Of a stretch of 64,000 nt of DNA, positions 33,366 to 47,381 are shown one piece after another. Origin of the DNA: Sindora glabra (lineage: Eukaryota > Streptophyta > Magnoliopsida > Fabales > Fabaceae). Made by a program: the position numbers and the translations under genes. Position 1 is the stretch's first letter, and the number at the start of each line of letters is the position of its first letter. The notes below the pieces were generated by a model. It worked only from the letters and a program-made list of their open reading frames with translations, did not search any database and was not told the DNA's origin. Where the stretch lies: contig CM035225.1 of assembly GCA_020226215.1 (NCBI GenBank), forward strand, positions 19,231,868 through 19,295,867, read 5' to 3'.

Positions 33366-35355
33366 ATTAATTAATCAATATTTAATTAACATTTACTTTT
33401 TAATATTGTATAATTAAAAAAATGAAAATATATTTCACTATATAATATCACATGGCATGAACTAATTACTATAGGTCATCATATAACAATAGCCAAATCC
33501 TATTTTAATAATATAATAATAGATAGATTGATGAGGGTCTTGAGTTCATTTGAGAAATCATCATTCTTAAATGAGAAATTACTAAGGATTGACATTAAAA
33601 TGAGTATGATTTGATCATAATTTTGATATTATCTTTCATACTATACTATTATATTAGTGACTAAGCACATATGGTTTGTGATATTTTATAACCATAAAAG
33701 GTCTTGATTAGTAAATAATGCAATTACTGCCATGATTTAATATCATTAGCTACATAGATTTAATCAAATTTTATAGATTATATATCACATTTATTTAAAA
33801 TTTGTTTTCAACCCAATAATCATTTTCAAAATAATTTTTTCATAAATTAAATTGATTATAATTAATGCTATCAAAGTAAGAGAATATTTGAATATTTTCA
33901 CTTGACTGCCATTACTTGAATTTTTTTATTTTTTAAAATAGGCTGAATATGGCTTTAAAGCTATTATTTTTTGATCTAGTCATGTGATCATTTTTTATAA
34001 ACTAAAAATGTTTAGCGTACTAATATATTTAACAATTGAGTGTAAACCTTTAATTTACTTGAGTTATGGTAGGTAAGCCCGTAGAGTTTCTTATTTAACC
34101 AATTTCCTAACCATTTTGTGACCTTTCATTCTCTTCCTCTTTAAGATTCACAGAATACAAATGCCTTGAAATTTTAGGGTCAGTTTGATTTAGAGAAAAA
34201 TGAAATTTTTATAAAATAATTTAAAAAAATATATATTTATGAAAAATGAATTAATTTTCTATTATTTGGTGCATAAAGAAAATACATTTTTTAGTGTTTA
34301 GTGCATAAAGAAAAATTAATTCTATTTAAAATAAATCAAAATTATTTATTTAAAAAGTATTTGAAGTAAATCAAAATTATTTACTTTTAAATTATTATAA
34401 TTTACGTACTTTTTAAAAAAATTTTATAAAATTTTTATTATTCTTGATGCCCAATAATTTAATAAGAATTGATCTCGAATAATAAAATATATATTAAAGG
34501 CATTACAAAATTTTATATATAGATTTATACAGTTAATTTAATTAATCATTGCGAAATATTATATAATAAAGAATCTATCATGAGAAATAAAAGGAGAATA
34601 TTTTAATAAATATTGCATGAAAATGTGCACTTGAATTTTAATTAATAAAAATAGATTTTATAAAAATAAAAATAGAGCATCTATCATGAAAATATTTAAT
34701 AAATAAAAATAAATTCTGCTTATGATCGTGATTGTGTAATATGATAAAAAGGCAAAAAGTTTAGGTTGGAGGATGGATGTACTGAATAACAAGAAAAAGA
34801 AGAAAAATGAATTTCATTTTTCAAAATGTGAAGTTATTTTTTAAAAAAATAAGACAATTTTTTAATTGACTAGAATTTATTTTCTTATTAGATATTGTAA
34901 AACTTGGGAGCTTCATGTGCTTTTATAATAATGTTACTGTTTTACACGCAACCAATTTAATTGGCAATAAATTACATGTCAAAACTTCTACATATCATTG
35001 TATAATTTTTTAAAATGAATTTTATTATTACCCCAACAGTTAGATTATAACTAATTTTAGCATTAATCTTGCTTATTAAATTTACAAAAAATAAATTCAA
35101 TGAGAATAAATATATAATCAAACATCTAACCTTTTTCTCATGCTTAAGAAGATATAATATAGGTTAATTTTATAATATATTGATGGAGTGTTGAGTTATA
35201 TTTATGAAATTTTATAGACATAATCTTTATAATTGATATTTGAAATTCAAATAGGAGATTTTGTGAGGAATTTATCCTATAAATAATAATACAATGGTGT
35301 AGAAATTGGTGCAAGTTAATGGTTGTTCTCAATTAATTCCTACCCTAATTTATCA

Positions 35356-35574
35356 CACGCTACCAAAAAAAAAAAAACATTTTATATTGACGACAATTAT
35401 CATCAATACAGGCATACACTAATGATATTGTTACCGGAAATAATTGCTAATAAGTTGCAATTATACAGTTAATGCACATTATATTGATGATATTATTATC
35501 AGAGCAGGGTTAGTGAGCTACTTCCACATGTGACGTGACAAGCACCCTTGTATTGATGACTCTTCTTATTAGTG
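35356..35574. mobile_element. Possible CACTA-type MITE
   Basis: The right end reads, on the reverse strand, CACTAATAAGAAGAGTCATC. The left end reads CACGCTACC followed by an A run. Both ends then share TCATCAATACA in inverted orientation. The inverted similarity is short and the flanks give at most a 2-bp repeat (ta). Confidence 0.35.
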
Positions 35575-36455
35575 TAGTTAATATTTTTTTCCTTTTGTAA
35601 ATGCTTAAATCTTTAGTTAATTCTATTTTTGCTTTACCTATAATAATTGTAAGTATTACTCCCATATTAAGTAATATTTTTAATTTAATTATGATACTAA
35701 ATGAAATAAAAAATAAAATATATAAAGTAAAATGATGAATAATATATAATAATATATTTATTAATAAAATTATATATAATAATAAATCATAAATTTTAAA
35801 TCCTTTGAAGGGCTTGCTATGCCAAACAGAAATAAGTCTATGTTATTAGAATAGCCAATTTCCTATTTAAACACTTAGGAAGTGTTAGTAGCAAGAAATA
35901 GTATATATTTCTACGAAGGTTAGCTAATGATGGCCTTAAAAATAAAATTAATTGTCATAATATGGAAGTGAGTAACTGCTTTGAGGATATTATAAATGTA
36001 ATCATTATTACTGTTCATTTTTTTCATTATGAAGGTTAACTAACAATGACCTTAAAAATAAAATTGCTTGTTAACTGCTTTGAAGATATTATGAAGATAA
36101 TCATTATTACTGTTCATTGTTTTTCATTATGTAGCTATCTCTAAATATTTAGTTATCTATATTTTTCCTTAAAGTTATGAGATTCACATTAAGTTTTTTG
36201 ATTGCTAATGTTATGAGTATGTAGAAGTATTCAAATATTATCTTTCTTGATAATATTTTTACATAACTTTTTTTCCATTTGATAATATTTTCTAGCATCC
36301 CTACAACCATTAGTTAGGTCTAAACTATAGGATGTACAAGTAGATGTCCTCGGCATATGGCTAGTTCCATGACAAATATCAACAAATTATACAAATTAAA
36401 TCTTAAATGAATATTTTGCATGAAATTTACTTATAATAATTTTATATTATTCATT

Positions 36456-37501
36456 ACTTTAACTAAAATTTATTCTAAATTTTTATTAATGAATATTTTA
36501 TTTTTCCTTATTTACATTCTTATATTCCCATTATTTTAATTTTTAAAATTATGTCTTCACATTATTTATATTTTTCTTGGCTTTAATTTCAAAATTTATA
36601 AGTTTTTTTTACAAAATTTAGATTTATTAACTTTTTTCATCATTTACATTCTTATATTCTCATTACTTTAATTTTTAAAATTATGACATCCCATTATTTA
36701 CAATTCTTTTACTTTTAATTTTATAATTTTTTAAATTTTATATTTATTAAATTTTCCCTTCATTTAGAATCTTATATTCTGGTCACTTTAATTTTTAAAA
36801 TTATGTCTTTCCGTTATTAACAATTTTCTTGGTTTTAATTTTGTAATCTTATAAGTTATTTTATAAAGTTTAAGTTTATTAATTTTTTTTGCATTATTTA
36901 CATTTTTATATATTCATTACTTTAATTTTTAGAATTACGGATTCTTATTATTAATAATTTTCTTGGTTGTAATTTTATAATTTTATAATTTTTTTATAAA
37001 TTTTAGTTTTATTAATTTTTTCCCATTATTTACATTATTATATTATCATTAATTTAAATTCTAAAATTATATCTTCTCATCATTTACAATTTTCTTGGTT
37101 TTAATTTTATAATTTAATGTTTTTTATCAAGTTTAAATTTAATAATTTTTCCCATTATTTACAATTTTCATGATTTCCTCAATTTTTAAGTTATAAGTAA
37201 AATTGCTTATATTTCAAAGTTTGGAACAAAAAATTTACAATATCATACTTTAATTATGTATAAGATTTTACTAAAAATTATAAATTTTATCTAACAAATT
37301 ATAAATTTTATAAAGAATTACAATTAAAAAGGAAAAGACTAAAAGAAATCATAGAAAAATTTGTAATGTAAATAGAAAAGACTTGGAGACAAATATATAC
37401 ATGAACAAGTAAGCAAAAATAGTGTAACTTCAGCAAAAATCCAGCATCAGCTTTAAATACACAACTTCAGTAAATTTTTCCAAGGCTGGGAAGCAATAAA
37501 A
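36456..37501. repeat. AT-rich ~130-bp tandem array and flank, second copy
   Basis: Direct counterpart of 5893-7041 plus 17556-17570. It starts 'cattactttaactaaaattta' at the same point as the sequence just outside the LINE. It carries the MULE empty site (gcaataaaatttcc near 37491-37504). Confidence 0.85.
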
Positions 37502-38194
37502 TTTCCTAAACTAATGTAGTAACCGTAGAACCAATCAGATTTCCCAAATCAACAGAATATTCCAATATTGAGCTTGAGTTGTACTATGTAACGCAACTGA
37601 CAATTTTGGTGTGGAATATGCAATGCGGATGGGAAATATTGAGATGATGTACAAGCCATCACTAGCCAGTAACTGCTCCATTACGATCAAGAGAATATAA
37701 TGATTCTAAGCTATAAAAGAGAAACCAATTTAGCAATAGTAGGCAGATTCAGACACAGAAACATGGTTCCTTGAGGGACTATGGGTAAGGGATTCTGAAG
37801 TACTAATACATATCAAATGGAAGTATTCCTAATTCGTTATGTCAAAAACCTCTCAAATTGGAATGGCCAATCAGGTTCACTGAAGACACACCTGTTAATC
37901 TAGAAAATAATCCAGAAAGCACTGTGCTTGCTGTCTGTCTTGGATTTACGATCAATGTCTTTGACTTGAGAACAGAGTTCCCAGTATTTCATGTTTGATC
38001 CCGTTGCCCAGCTGAAAAACTTGTGGGGCGATACTAACACAGAGACGAAAGACAAAAGACAAAAGTCCTCATTAGTGCTTCGGCTCTGTATGCCAGTTGA
38101 AACCATTTATCTTACTTTCACTTTGAAAAGAAAAATGATGAAGACAATTTTAATTAATCTTAGAGTGCGAGCAATTCACGTAATTCCAAGTCCA

Positions 38195-38225
<31 letters not shown>

Positions 38226-38910
38226 ACTTCAGAATGAAAAAATAAATAAATAAAAGTCATGACTTTATGATTTAATCTGACCAGCAATGCAAAATTTGAT
38301 GCCACAATTCATTCTTCACACTCTCACATCCCATTTCATTGGTGTTGTCACTGAATATGCTCCAATATATGCATGGATATCTGCAACCTGTTGCTTTGTG
38401 CTTTGCAAAGCTAGAAAGCAATCGGAGTTACACAAGTCATTGAATGGGGAAGTTACTAAGAAATAACCAAAATTGCTTTTTTAGTCTTGTGTGCATTTAT
38501 TGGGCAAGCTTTTCCTTTTGTCCTCAAAGAGAATTCTTTTACACTCCTTCAAACAAATTAAGCAAAAGATCTTTGAAAGAGCACTAATAAATATCTATAA
38601 TTTGTCTGCCATTTCTAAACATTAGATTATTTATTTTGCTTAATGAAAAGCAGCTTCAACAGCTAATCTTTTACCGGAATTTTTCTTTTTCAGCACTTAA
38701 CCATCTCCCATTACTAATGACATTGATAATGCCAGTCAGCTGTCAATGGTAGGGAGTGTGGAAATCATTGACAGTACCTCTGCAGCAACCAGGAGACTTC
38801 GTCATGCTTGCCATTATAAATTGATCAATGATGTTTTTGTTATTATATAATGCTGATTTTCCCTTCAGCAACTGAAGTAAATACTAGATAATAATTGAAA
38901 AAAAAAAAAA
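37502..38910 (+). other. 5' flanking block of receptor pseudogene C
   Basis: Counterpart of 17565-18958. It includes a short TA microsatellite near 38200. Short ORFs here (e.g. 37991-38245) are not kept open in the other copies. Confidence 0.6.
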
Positions 38911-41607
38911 ATAGCTTTCGAACGAAGAAGGTTCAGTGCTGTTCTACTTCACATTTTATTTTGTTCTTTCATCAGTTTCTTGAGTGCCGAGTTTGAGAGT
39001 GACATCCTCTGCTTGAAGTCCATCAAGGACTCTTTGGAGGATCCTTATGATTCATTACACACATGGGACTTCAAAAATTAATCAATAAGTCATAAATGTG
39101 ATCATTTTGATGGTGTCATTTGCTATGATCATAATCAATTGTTTTCCATTCAACTTGGTAGTAAGGGGATCACGAATTGCTCCTTGTTGGAGACACTTGA
39201 TCTTTCGAGTAACTGGCTTTCAGGACATATTCCTTCCCATATATTTAGTATGCTTCCTTATCTTTACAAGCTTGAGCTCTCCAATAACGTATTCTCCAGT
39301 GAAATTCCAGCATCTCTTGGCAATCTCATTGGCTTAGGTACCCTTAGTCTCTCTTTCAATAAGTTCTCTGGTGAAATTCCAGCGTCTATTGGCAATCTCA
39401 CTCGCTTGAATATCCTTGCACTCAATAACAATGAGTTCACTGGTGATATTCCACGTGAACTTGGCAAGCTCAATCTTCTTACTAAATTCAGTGTTGCTAA
39501 TAATCTTTTATGGGGGCCAGCGCCTGTGTTTTCTACAGATGTTGTTGTTGGTAACATGGAGAGCTATCGAACAACAGTGGACTGTGTGGGGGGCCTTTTA
39601 AACCCTGTGATCAGTTCCACCAATCATTCAGGGATGGTCTCATTGCTGGTTATGCTTTCTCAGCAGCTTCTGTCATTGCTGTATATATGTGGTATTTTGT
39701 ACCGTGGACACAATTGGAGGCCAGGACGAGCAAACCATTTCGAGCTGTGGGTCCTTATTATTCTTACATCAGAAGTAAAAGGGAGAAGGAGCAGCAGAGA
39801 GAAGAAAATCAGATCGACAAATTGCACCTAGACTTGCCACGGAAAAGGCACCAAAGTTTTCTGCACTTACATTTGCAAGAGAAACGATTTCAGAAGGTTT
39901 TTCCTCCCTCTCCCACACGGACTAGTTTACAGTATAGTTAAAATCATTGCCTAATTAATATTTTTTGAGTTTTAATTTAATTCATGTTACTATAAAACTT
40001 TTTGTAGTATAGTGAACAAGAAGATAACATATCATTATTTTATGTGGCAATACATAGGTACGAGATAATATAGAACTGATTATACTAACAGTGCATTAAA
40101 TTTAAATCCATGATTTTACGGTAGGATAAAATGTTCAAGTAAATAAAATTAGTACTATCAAAAACCTTTTGTTGTACTTGGAAATTTGTTTCTAACAATG
40201 TATCACATACAATTACATGTATTCCATATTACTACTCATATATTTATATTTTTGCACAAAATATTTATATTAAATTACGTATTTTAATTTGCTTGCTGAT
40301 CCACAGTAAATATGACCCTACATGTATTGATGTACTAAATTTTTTATCATAATTCTTAATTTCCATGATTACGTTACAATTACTAAACTTGCATATAAAT
40401 ACAAGAAAAGCATCCGGTATGCGGTAAAATTGCAAAAAATTATGATTGAAGAGGCCAAGGCAAGACCAATATTGCACTTAAGAGCCAATAATTTTAAAAC
40501 CATGATATTCAGTAACCAAGAAAAATTTTCTGAGCTTTTATTATTGATAAATTTTTTTATTAGTATCAAATTATATTGCTGTCATTATTACTTTTGGTTT
40601 TCATTTTTCATCCATAGATTACTGAAGATGAAGGTTTAAATTCTAGAATGACCTTGAAAGAACTTTGTGATGCCAATGACTGCATTGATGCAGAAAGTAT
40701 TATTGGGTTTGGAACAACAGGCATTACCTACAAGGCAAGGGATCCCAACGGTTGTTTCGTGGCAGTTAAAAGATTACATGATTCTCAGCTACTTAAGAGA
40801 CAATTCCAAGCAGAAATAATGATTCTGGAAAGATACAAACGCAGAAACATTGTTCCTCTGCTTTGGTTTTGTGAAGAAGAAGTTGAACGAAAGGGAAGAA
40901 TTCTGGTTTACCAATACATGCCAAATGGAAGAATTTCAGATTTTTTTATCAATGACAAATGGTGATATGCCATTGAATTGGCCAGTGAGAGTCAGAATTG
41001 CCCTTGGCATAGCAGAGGGTTGTGCTGGCTCGACCATAGCTTTCATATAGTTCATTTCAGCTTGTGCTCCGAGTGCATTTTGATTGACGAGGACTTTGGG
41101 CCCAAAATATCCAATTTCGGTGGCGCCATATTTATAAATCAAAACATTGGCGATGATCTAGACAAGAGTTTTTAAATATACAACGGGTCGAATAATGAGT
41201 TTGGTCTTGAAAAGATGGATGTTTACAACTTTGGAACTGTGCTTCTTGAGCTGGTTGTTGGAAAGAGATTTAACCCCAGGACCGGTTATTTGATTGATCA
41301 CGATGTCTCTGCCATTGTGACTGGGACTCCTAGCATGTCAAGAAGCCCTTCTGGATTCCATGAGGCCATTGATAAATCTCTGATTGGTAAAGGATTTGAT
41401 GATGAAATCTGTACTCTTCTCACGATTGCATGTTACTGCAGTCGGTCATTGTTAGACAAAAGGCCAACCATGCTCCAAGTGTACACTAAAATGAGAAGCA
41501 TTTGGGGGAGACATGAACTTGGTGAAGATTTTGAAATGTCCAAGAAATCTGAAATTGCTTCTGTTTCTTCTGGTAGAGACGAAATAGTTGAAATAGAAGG
41601 GATGTAG
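38911..41607 (+). pseudogene. BIR1-like LRR receptor kinase pseudogene, copy C
   Basis: Start position reads ATA (38911). Ectodomain: ILCLKSIKDSLEDPYDSLHTWDFKN, then LRRs 39139-39530 with GEIPASIGNL and GDIPRELGKLNLL, SVANNLLWGPAPVF. A 1-bp loss near 39567 shifts the frame through the GLCG region, TM segment and juxtamembrane (to about 39940). Kinase exon from 40618: GFGTTGITYKARDPNGCFVAVKRL, a frameshift near 40945, IVHFSLCSECILIDEDFGPKISNFG, stop near 41173, then MDVYNFGTVLLELVVGKRFNP to the natural stop at 41605. HRD and DFG aspartates are both missing. Closest partner is copy A. Confidence 0.88.
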
Positions 41608-41849
41608 AGAAACGAGGTTTGTGTCTTTGTATTATAGTTTACTTTTCCTGCAGTGTCACCTTCCTTGAAGACAATACTCATTCCTCTGTTTTCATTGTAT
41701 TGCGTTTCTTGCAATGTTATTAAGAGGTGGTCAATTTTCATTATTGGATCACCCGTGTTCTTTGAGATTTATTTTTTTTTTTATCTATTTTATTCTTAAA
41801 CTCTCAAGACGAATAAATGGTTTAATAGTAAATATAGTCAAATTGTTCT

Positions 41850-43417
41850 TAGTTTAATCTTATACAGAACAACCCAGTAATTTTACCACTGCAGTCAAGA
41901 GAACATAATGACTCTAAGCTATAAGAAAAAAAATCAATTAAGCAGCAGCAGGTAGATACAGACACCGAAACATGGTTCCTTTAGGTCTTGAGGGACTCTG
42001 GGTAAAGGGTTCTGAAGTACTAATACATATCAAATGGAAGAATCCCTGATTGGTTATGTCAAACAGAAATCTATAAAATTGGATTGGCCAATCAGTTTCA
42101 TTGAAGACACACATATTCTTCGATTACAACTATATCTGTAAGATACTATGAAACAAATATATCTGACTTGAGAACAGGGTTTCTAGTATTTCATGTTATA
42201 TCCTGATGCTCAGTTCAATAACTTGTGCTGTGATACTAAAACATAAAAGACAGAAGTCCTCAGTAGTGCTTCGGCTCTGTATGCCAGTCGAGACCTTTTA
42301 ACCTACTTTCGCTTTGAAAGGAAGAAAGATAAAGACAATTGTAATAAATTTTACGGTGCGTGCGATTCACTGAATTCCAAGTCCATTTACATATTTGGTT
42401 TTATAAATTTCAGAATTAGAACAAAACTACATATGAATATTTTAAAAAGTCATATAATCTAGGGATTTAACCTCATCATCAATGTAAGACCTGATATCGC
42501 TATTCATTCCTTTCACTTTCATATCTTACTGGTGTTGTTGTTTAATGTGTTGCAATATATATATATATATAATTAAGGATGCGCTAGGTGGAGTCACTCC
42601 CATATATGTTCGGTAATAATTTTTTTAAATTTAGATAATAATTCTTTGAATAAAAAATGAAAAACATTTTAAATTTCTTATTATAAAGTTACTACTTGAA
42701 TTTAGGAAAGTTATCATGAATAATTTAAGGAGGTTATTATTTGAATTTACGAAAATTACTAAAGGTGTGTATGGGCATCACTCTTTCTACTGTGTCTCTA
42801 GCAGAATTGTATATAGCATGCAACCTACTGCTTTATGTACCTAATCACTTGGGAAGACCTTAGGGTCATCGTTGGAATATTAAAATTTTCTTGCTTCTGC
42901 CATGCCACACAACAATTGCAAAGGTAAAAAGCAATTGGAGTAAAACAAGTCATTGAATGGAAAAGTTAGTGAGAAATAACCAAAAGTGCCTTTTTAGTCT
43001 TTGAGCGCGTTTGTTAAGCAAGCTTTTCCTTTTTGCCGTAAAAAATTACTCTTCTTACATACTCCTGCACACAAATAAAGCAAGCAAAAGATCTTTAAAA
43101 AAGCACTAATAATTATTTATAATTTCTCTGCCATTTCTAAACATTAGATTATTTATTTTGTTTAATGAAAAGCAGCTTCATACTACTAATCTTTTACAGG
43201 AATTTTTCTTTTCAGCTGTAATCATCTTTCATTTACAAATGGTTCAGATAATACCAGTCAGCGGTCAATGATAGTGTGCAAATCACCTGTGATACGTACG
43301 TAGCAACCAAGAGCCTTCGTCAAACTTGCAATTATAATTGATCAATTATGTTGTTGTTATATTGTGCGGCTTTTCCCTTCAGCAACTGAACTACATACTA
43401 GATAGTAATGAAAAACG
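41850..43417 (+). other. 5' flanking block of receptor pseudogene D
   Basis: Counterpart of 22140-23707, including the B/D-specific MITE at 42587-42788. No conserved ORF. Confidence 0.6.
42587..42788. mobile_element. Second copy of the B/D-specific MITE-like insert
   Basis: Same ends and interior as 22879-23080. Its presence in both B and D flanks shows it was inserted before the segmental duplication. Confidence 0.5.
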
Positions 43418-45740
43418 ACGGCCTCTGAAGGGAGAGCGTTCAGGGTTGTTCTGCTTCACATCTTACCGTGTTTTTTCTTCAGTTTCTTGAGTGCTGGGTT
43501 TGAGAGTGATATCTCCTGCTTAAAGTCCATCAAGGATTCTTTGGAGGACCATTTTGATTCATTACAAACCCGGGACTTCAATGACTCGTCAATGGGTTAT
43601 ATATGTGCATATTATAGTGGGGTTACCTGCTATGACAGTGGCTATTATCAACTGTTGGGGATTGAACTTCCTTTGAGGAGGCTGAAGGGTCAGTTCCCTT
43701 GGGGCATCGCGAATTGCTCTTCATTGGAGACACCGGACCATTCAGACAAGAAGCTTTCAGGATATACTCCTCCTCATATATTTAGTACCCTTCTTTCTCT
43801 TTCCCACCTTGAACTCTCCAACAACAAATTCTCTGGTGAAATTCCAGCATCTATTGACAACCTCACAAAATTGGGGACCCTTGTCCTCTAACGATGAGAT
43901 TTGAGGGTATATTCCTTCTCATGTATTTAATACCCTTCTTTCTCTTTCCCACCTTGAACTCTGTTGCAACAAATTCTCTGGTGAAATTCCAGCATCTATT
44001 GGCAACCTCACAAACTTGGTGACCCTTATACTCAATAAAAATGAGATTTCAGGATATATTCTTTCTTCTTTTTCTGTCCATCCTTGATCTCTCCTGCAAC
44101 AAGTTCTTTGGTGAAATTCCAGCATCTATTGGCAACCTCACAAACTTGGAGACCCTTGTACTCAATAACAATGAGATTTCAGGATATATTCCTTCTCATA
44201 AATTTAGTCCCCTTTTTTCTCTTTCCAAGCTTGATTTCTCCTACAACAAGTTCTCCGGTGAAATTCCAGAATCTATTGGCAGTCTCACTAATTTGAATAT
44301 CCTTAAACTCAACAAAAATGAGTTCACTAGTAAAATTCCACATCAAATTGGTAGGCTTACTCATCTCACTGAATTTAGTGTTGCTAACAATCTTTTATCC
44401 GCGCCAGTGCTTGTCTTTGACACCTATTTTGATGTTGCTAATAAGAAGAGCTACTGGAACAACAGCGGACTTTGTGGGGGGCCTCTTGAACCATGTGAGC
44501 GTGACCCGTTCCACCTTTCATTCAGGGAAGGTCTTATTGCTGGTTATGTTTTCTCTGCAGCTTCCGTCGTAGTTGTGTATATGTCGTACTTTGTACCCTG
44601 GACACAATTGAGGAAGGCCAGAAGGAAGAAACCTGTTGGATCTGTAGGTCCTTATTATTCTTACATCCGAAGGAGAAGGGAGAGGGAGCAGCATCAAAAA
44701 AATCAGATGTACGAAGTGCTCTTAGATTTGCCGGAGAAACGATACCAGAGTTTGCTGCACCTCAACTTGCAAGAGAAACGATGTCAAGAAGTTCTATATC
44801 TCTTCCCGTCACAGACAACGGGGACTAATTTGAAGCACTATTCACTAGTTAATGTTAATGTTTTTATGGTGGGATAAAGTATTTTGAGAGAATGATTTTA
44901 GTACTATTGAAAGATTTTCAAGTTATAATTTTGTTTTGACTAACTAATCACACGTTGTTCAATTTACACTGTCTCTGACATCCATTTTCAAAGAAACATT
45001 CATATAAAGTGACGTATTTTATCCCCTTACATGTATTATGACTCTATTTGTATTTCAGTACTTCTGTAATACATGTTCTTATTAATAGAAAATTTTTGTC
45101 AGTCTCTTTTGTCAGGGAAATTATTGCTATTATATAGATAATTTTGTGATTAGTATTAAATTATATTGCTATCATTATTAAGATCAATTTTGCTTTTGAC
45201 TTTGCTTCTGCAGATGGCTGAAGATGAAAGTTTGAATTGTAGAATGAGCTTTCAAGAACTTCGTGATGCCCCTCACAACTTTGGTGTCGAAAGTATTATT
45301 GGGGTTGGAACAACAAGCATTACGTACAAGGCAAGGCTTCCCAACAGCTGTTTCGTGGCAGTTAAAAGATTGTATGATTCTCAATTTCTTAAGAGACAAT
45401 TCCAGGCAGAAATAATGATTCTGGAAAGATACAAACACAAAAACATTGTTTCTTTGCTTGGGTTTTTGCAAGAAGTTGAACGAAAGCAAGGAATTCTGGT
45501 TTACAGGTACATGCCAAATGGAAGACTCTGATTTTTTATCGATGAGAAATGATGATTTGGCATTGAGTTGGCCTGTGAGAGTTAGAATTGCATTTGGCAT
45601 AGCAAGAGGCCTGTGCTGGCTCCACCATAGCTGTTATATAGTTAATTTTAGCATATGTTCTGAGTGCATCTTGCTTGATCAGAAGTTGGTGCCCAAAATA
45701 TCAAATTTCGGTGAAGCCAAATTCACAAGTCACAAATCTG
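43418..45740 (+). pseudogene. BIR1-like LRR receptor kinase pseudogene, copy D, with expanded LRRs
   Basis: Start codon is ACG (43418). N-cap DISCLKSIKDSLEDHFDS; LRR region 43650-44400 with four repeats of a ~140-bp block (GEIPASIGNLT..) whose uneven lengths shift the frame near 43890 and 44040. From 44041 one frame runs through SVANNLLSAPVLVF, NNSGLCGGPLEPC, a TM segment (GLIAGYVFSAASVVVVY) and juxtamembrane YYSYIRR to 44877. Kinase exon from 45214: GVGTTSITYKARLPNSCFVAVKRL, frameshift near 45530, IVNFSICSECILLDQKLVPKISNFGEAKF. Homology stops at 45738-45740 inside the activation-segment region; the rest of the C-lobe is gone. Confidence 0.87.
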
Positions 45741-47381
45741 TTTGTGTAAGTGCTTCAGCAACATTCAATATTAGCTTGTGGACATGTTGCACATGGAATT
45801 TATTATATGAGTGATAATACATTGATATCCTACTATCTTTACTAAGTGTGTCACAAGTAAGTTTTTAATAGAAAGACTAGCATGTTCACTAATAATGTCA
45901 AGCATATGTTGCATGATTTTGACTAGAGTGCTCTTAGCTGATGATAGTTTGATATCAAAGGTCGATTTGTGCTAGAGAGCCAAGATCAACTAGGCTACAA
46001 TTGGTTAGATATGACTTGTCCAATGCTATATGAAATGCCATATGAAGGATGTACAAAGCGATTATTCTCAAACTTGGAAAAGTTATTACCAAAGACTTGA
46101 CCAAATATTGCAAGAAATTGAATCGACCTAAAAAGCTAGTGTACAGAAGGATGATGCATTCTAGTGACTGTGGATTAGGCATCGAGCCCAAGCATTTATG
46201 CCAAAAGACTTGCTTATGCACATGGGATGTTAGTTATACGCTCATTTATAGTAGTGGCATTGAGGGATTCAAACAACCATCCAAAAGGATGAGTAAATTA
46301 ATTGCCAATTTAGTAGAAGAAGCCTCAATCTTGCTAAAAGGCTTGACAATTTCCTAAGGTATTAAAAGAGCCAAAGGGCAAAATCTCAGTCATGCAAAAA
46401 TGCATGGTCATAAGTGTAAGGCATAAGCAAATTTCTCCAAAGGGAGTAGTCCAAAATTGTGTCCAGGTAGTCTAGAGAAATCATTCATGTTGCTCAAAAG
46501 AGCATAGCCAAAGGTCATAAAAAAGATTTAGAGAAATCAATGCAATGTACCTAATCTGTAGGTTAATAAAGCGCATGTAATCTTCCACAAAATTCTTTAA
46601 TATAGTGGGTTAAGCTATATAGTTAGTTGATAGTACGACAATAATGACTCAAAGGACTCGTAGCAGACTAGTACTACATAGTCACATTATCAAAAGACTT
46701 TATGGCAATAATCATGAGTTCTCATTTTCTCGTACATAGGCAAGGTGAAACTTAAGCTAGAGTGGAGGATTTTCTATGCTTAACCCCTCCTTCTAGATTT
46801 TGAAATAAGGAGCTATCAAAGGATAAGCTCGAAGAAGTCATCAAAGGATGCACAAAGGTGAGGTCAATGAAGATTGCAATACTAGAGAGTGTTAACTTTG
46901 AGGATAGGCTATGGCAATTGATAAGATGGCTAAGGTTATCAATTTAGAAAGGATAGGAAGATTTAATCAAGTGTGAAAGTGACATTATGAAATGTTATGA
47001 ATTGACCAAAAGTAATGCAAGCAATCTTGTAAGCAAGGTTATAAGGCCTTTACATAGATCAAGTATAAATCTTAACTCTTGCACTAGTAATATAAGACAA
47101 AAGGTGCAGGATACTTGTTAGTAGACAATTTAAAATGCCAAGCATTGTTCACAAGTTATAGTGTTAGCATACACTTTGGCTATGAAAAAGCATCTGTGCA
47201 AGCTATAAAGGCAATAAGCATAAAATTGTAAAAGCAACTACCCATCGAACAAATTATAGAGGTAATGAGTTTGGGAAAGCTAGTGGGAAAGTGACACTAA
47301 AAGGTGTTAGGATACTTTGAAAAGAGACTATAAAAGTAGTCCTTTAAGAAATTTATGAAGGATGTATTTGGTTAAAAGGAT
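45741..47381. other. Unclassified insert between pseudogene D and the Gypsy 5' LTR
   Basis: Not present in copy B and not similar to the kinase. It holds short ORFs on both strands (e.g. 46049-46357 plus; 45955-46221 minus) that I do not recognise. The composition is less AT-rich than the spacers. It could be part of an older retroelement into which the Gypsy element landed. About 470 bp of the D kinase end is missing across this junction. Confidence 0.5.

Larger units (their letters stand above)
31782..36455. other. AT-rich spacer between duplication units
   Basis: No gene is supported. It contains a SINE-like head near 33291 and a CACTA-type MITE candidate at 35356-35574, listed separately. 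The rest is A/T runs and unclassified sequence. Confidence 0.6.

Noticed and set aside
46049..46357. 102-residue ORF in the insert before the Gypsy element
   Set aside because: No recognisable domain, an equally long antisense ORF overlaps it, and there is no second copy in the window to test conservation. Left as part of an unclassified insert.
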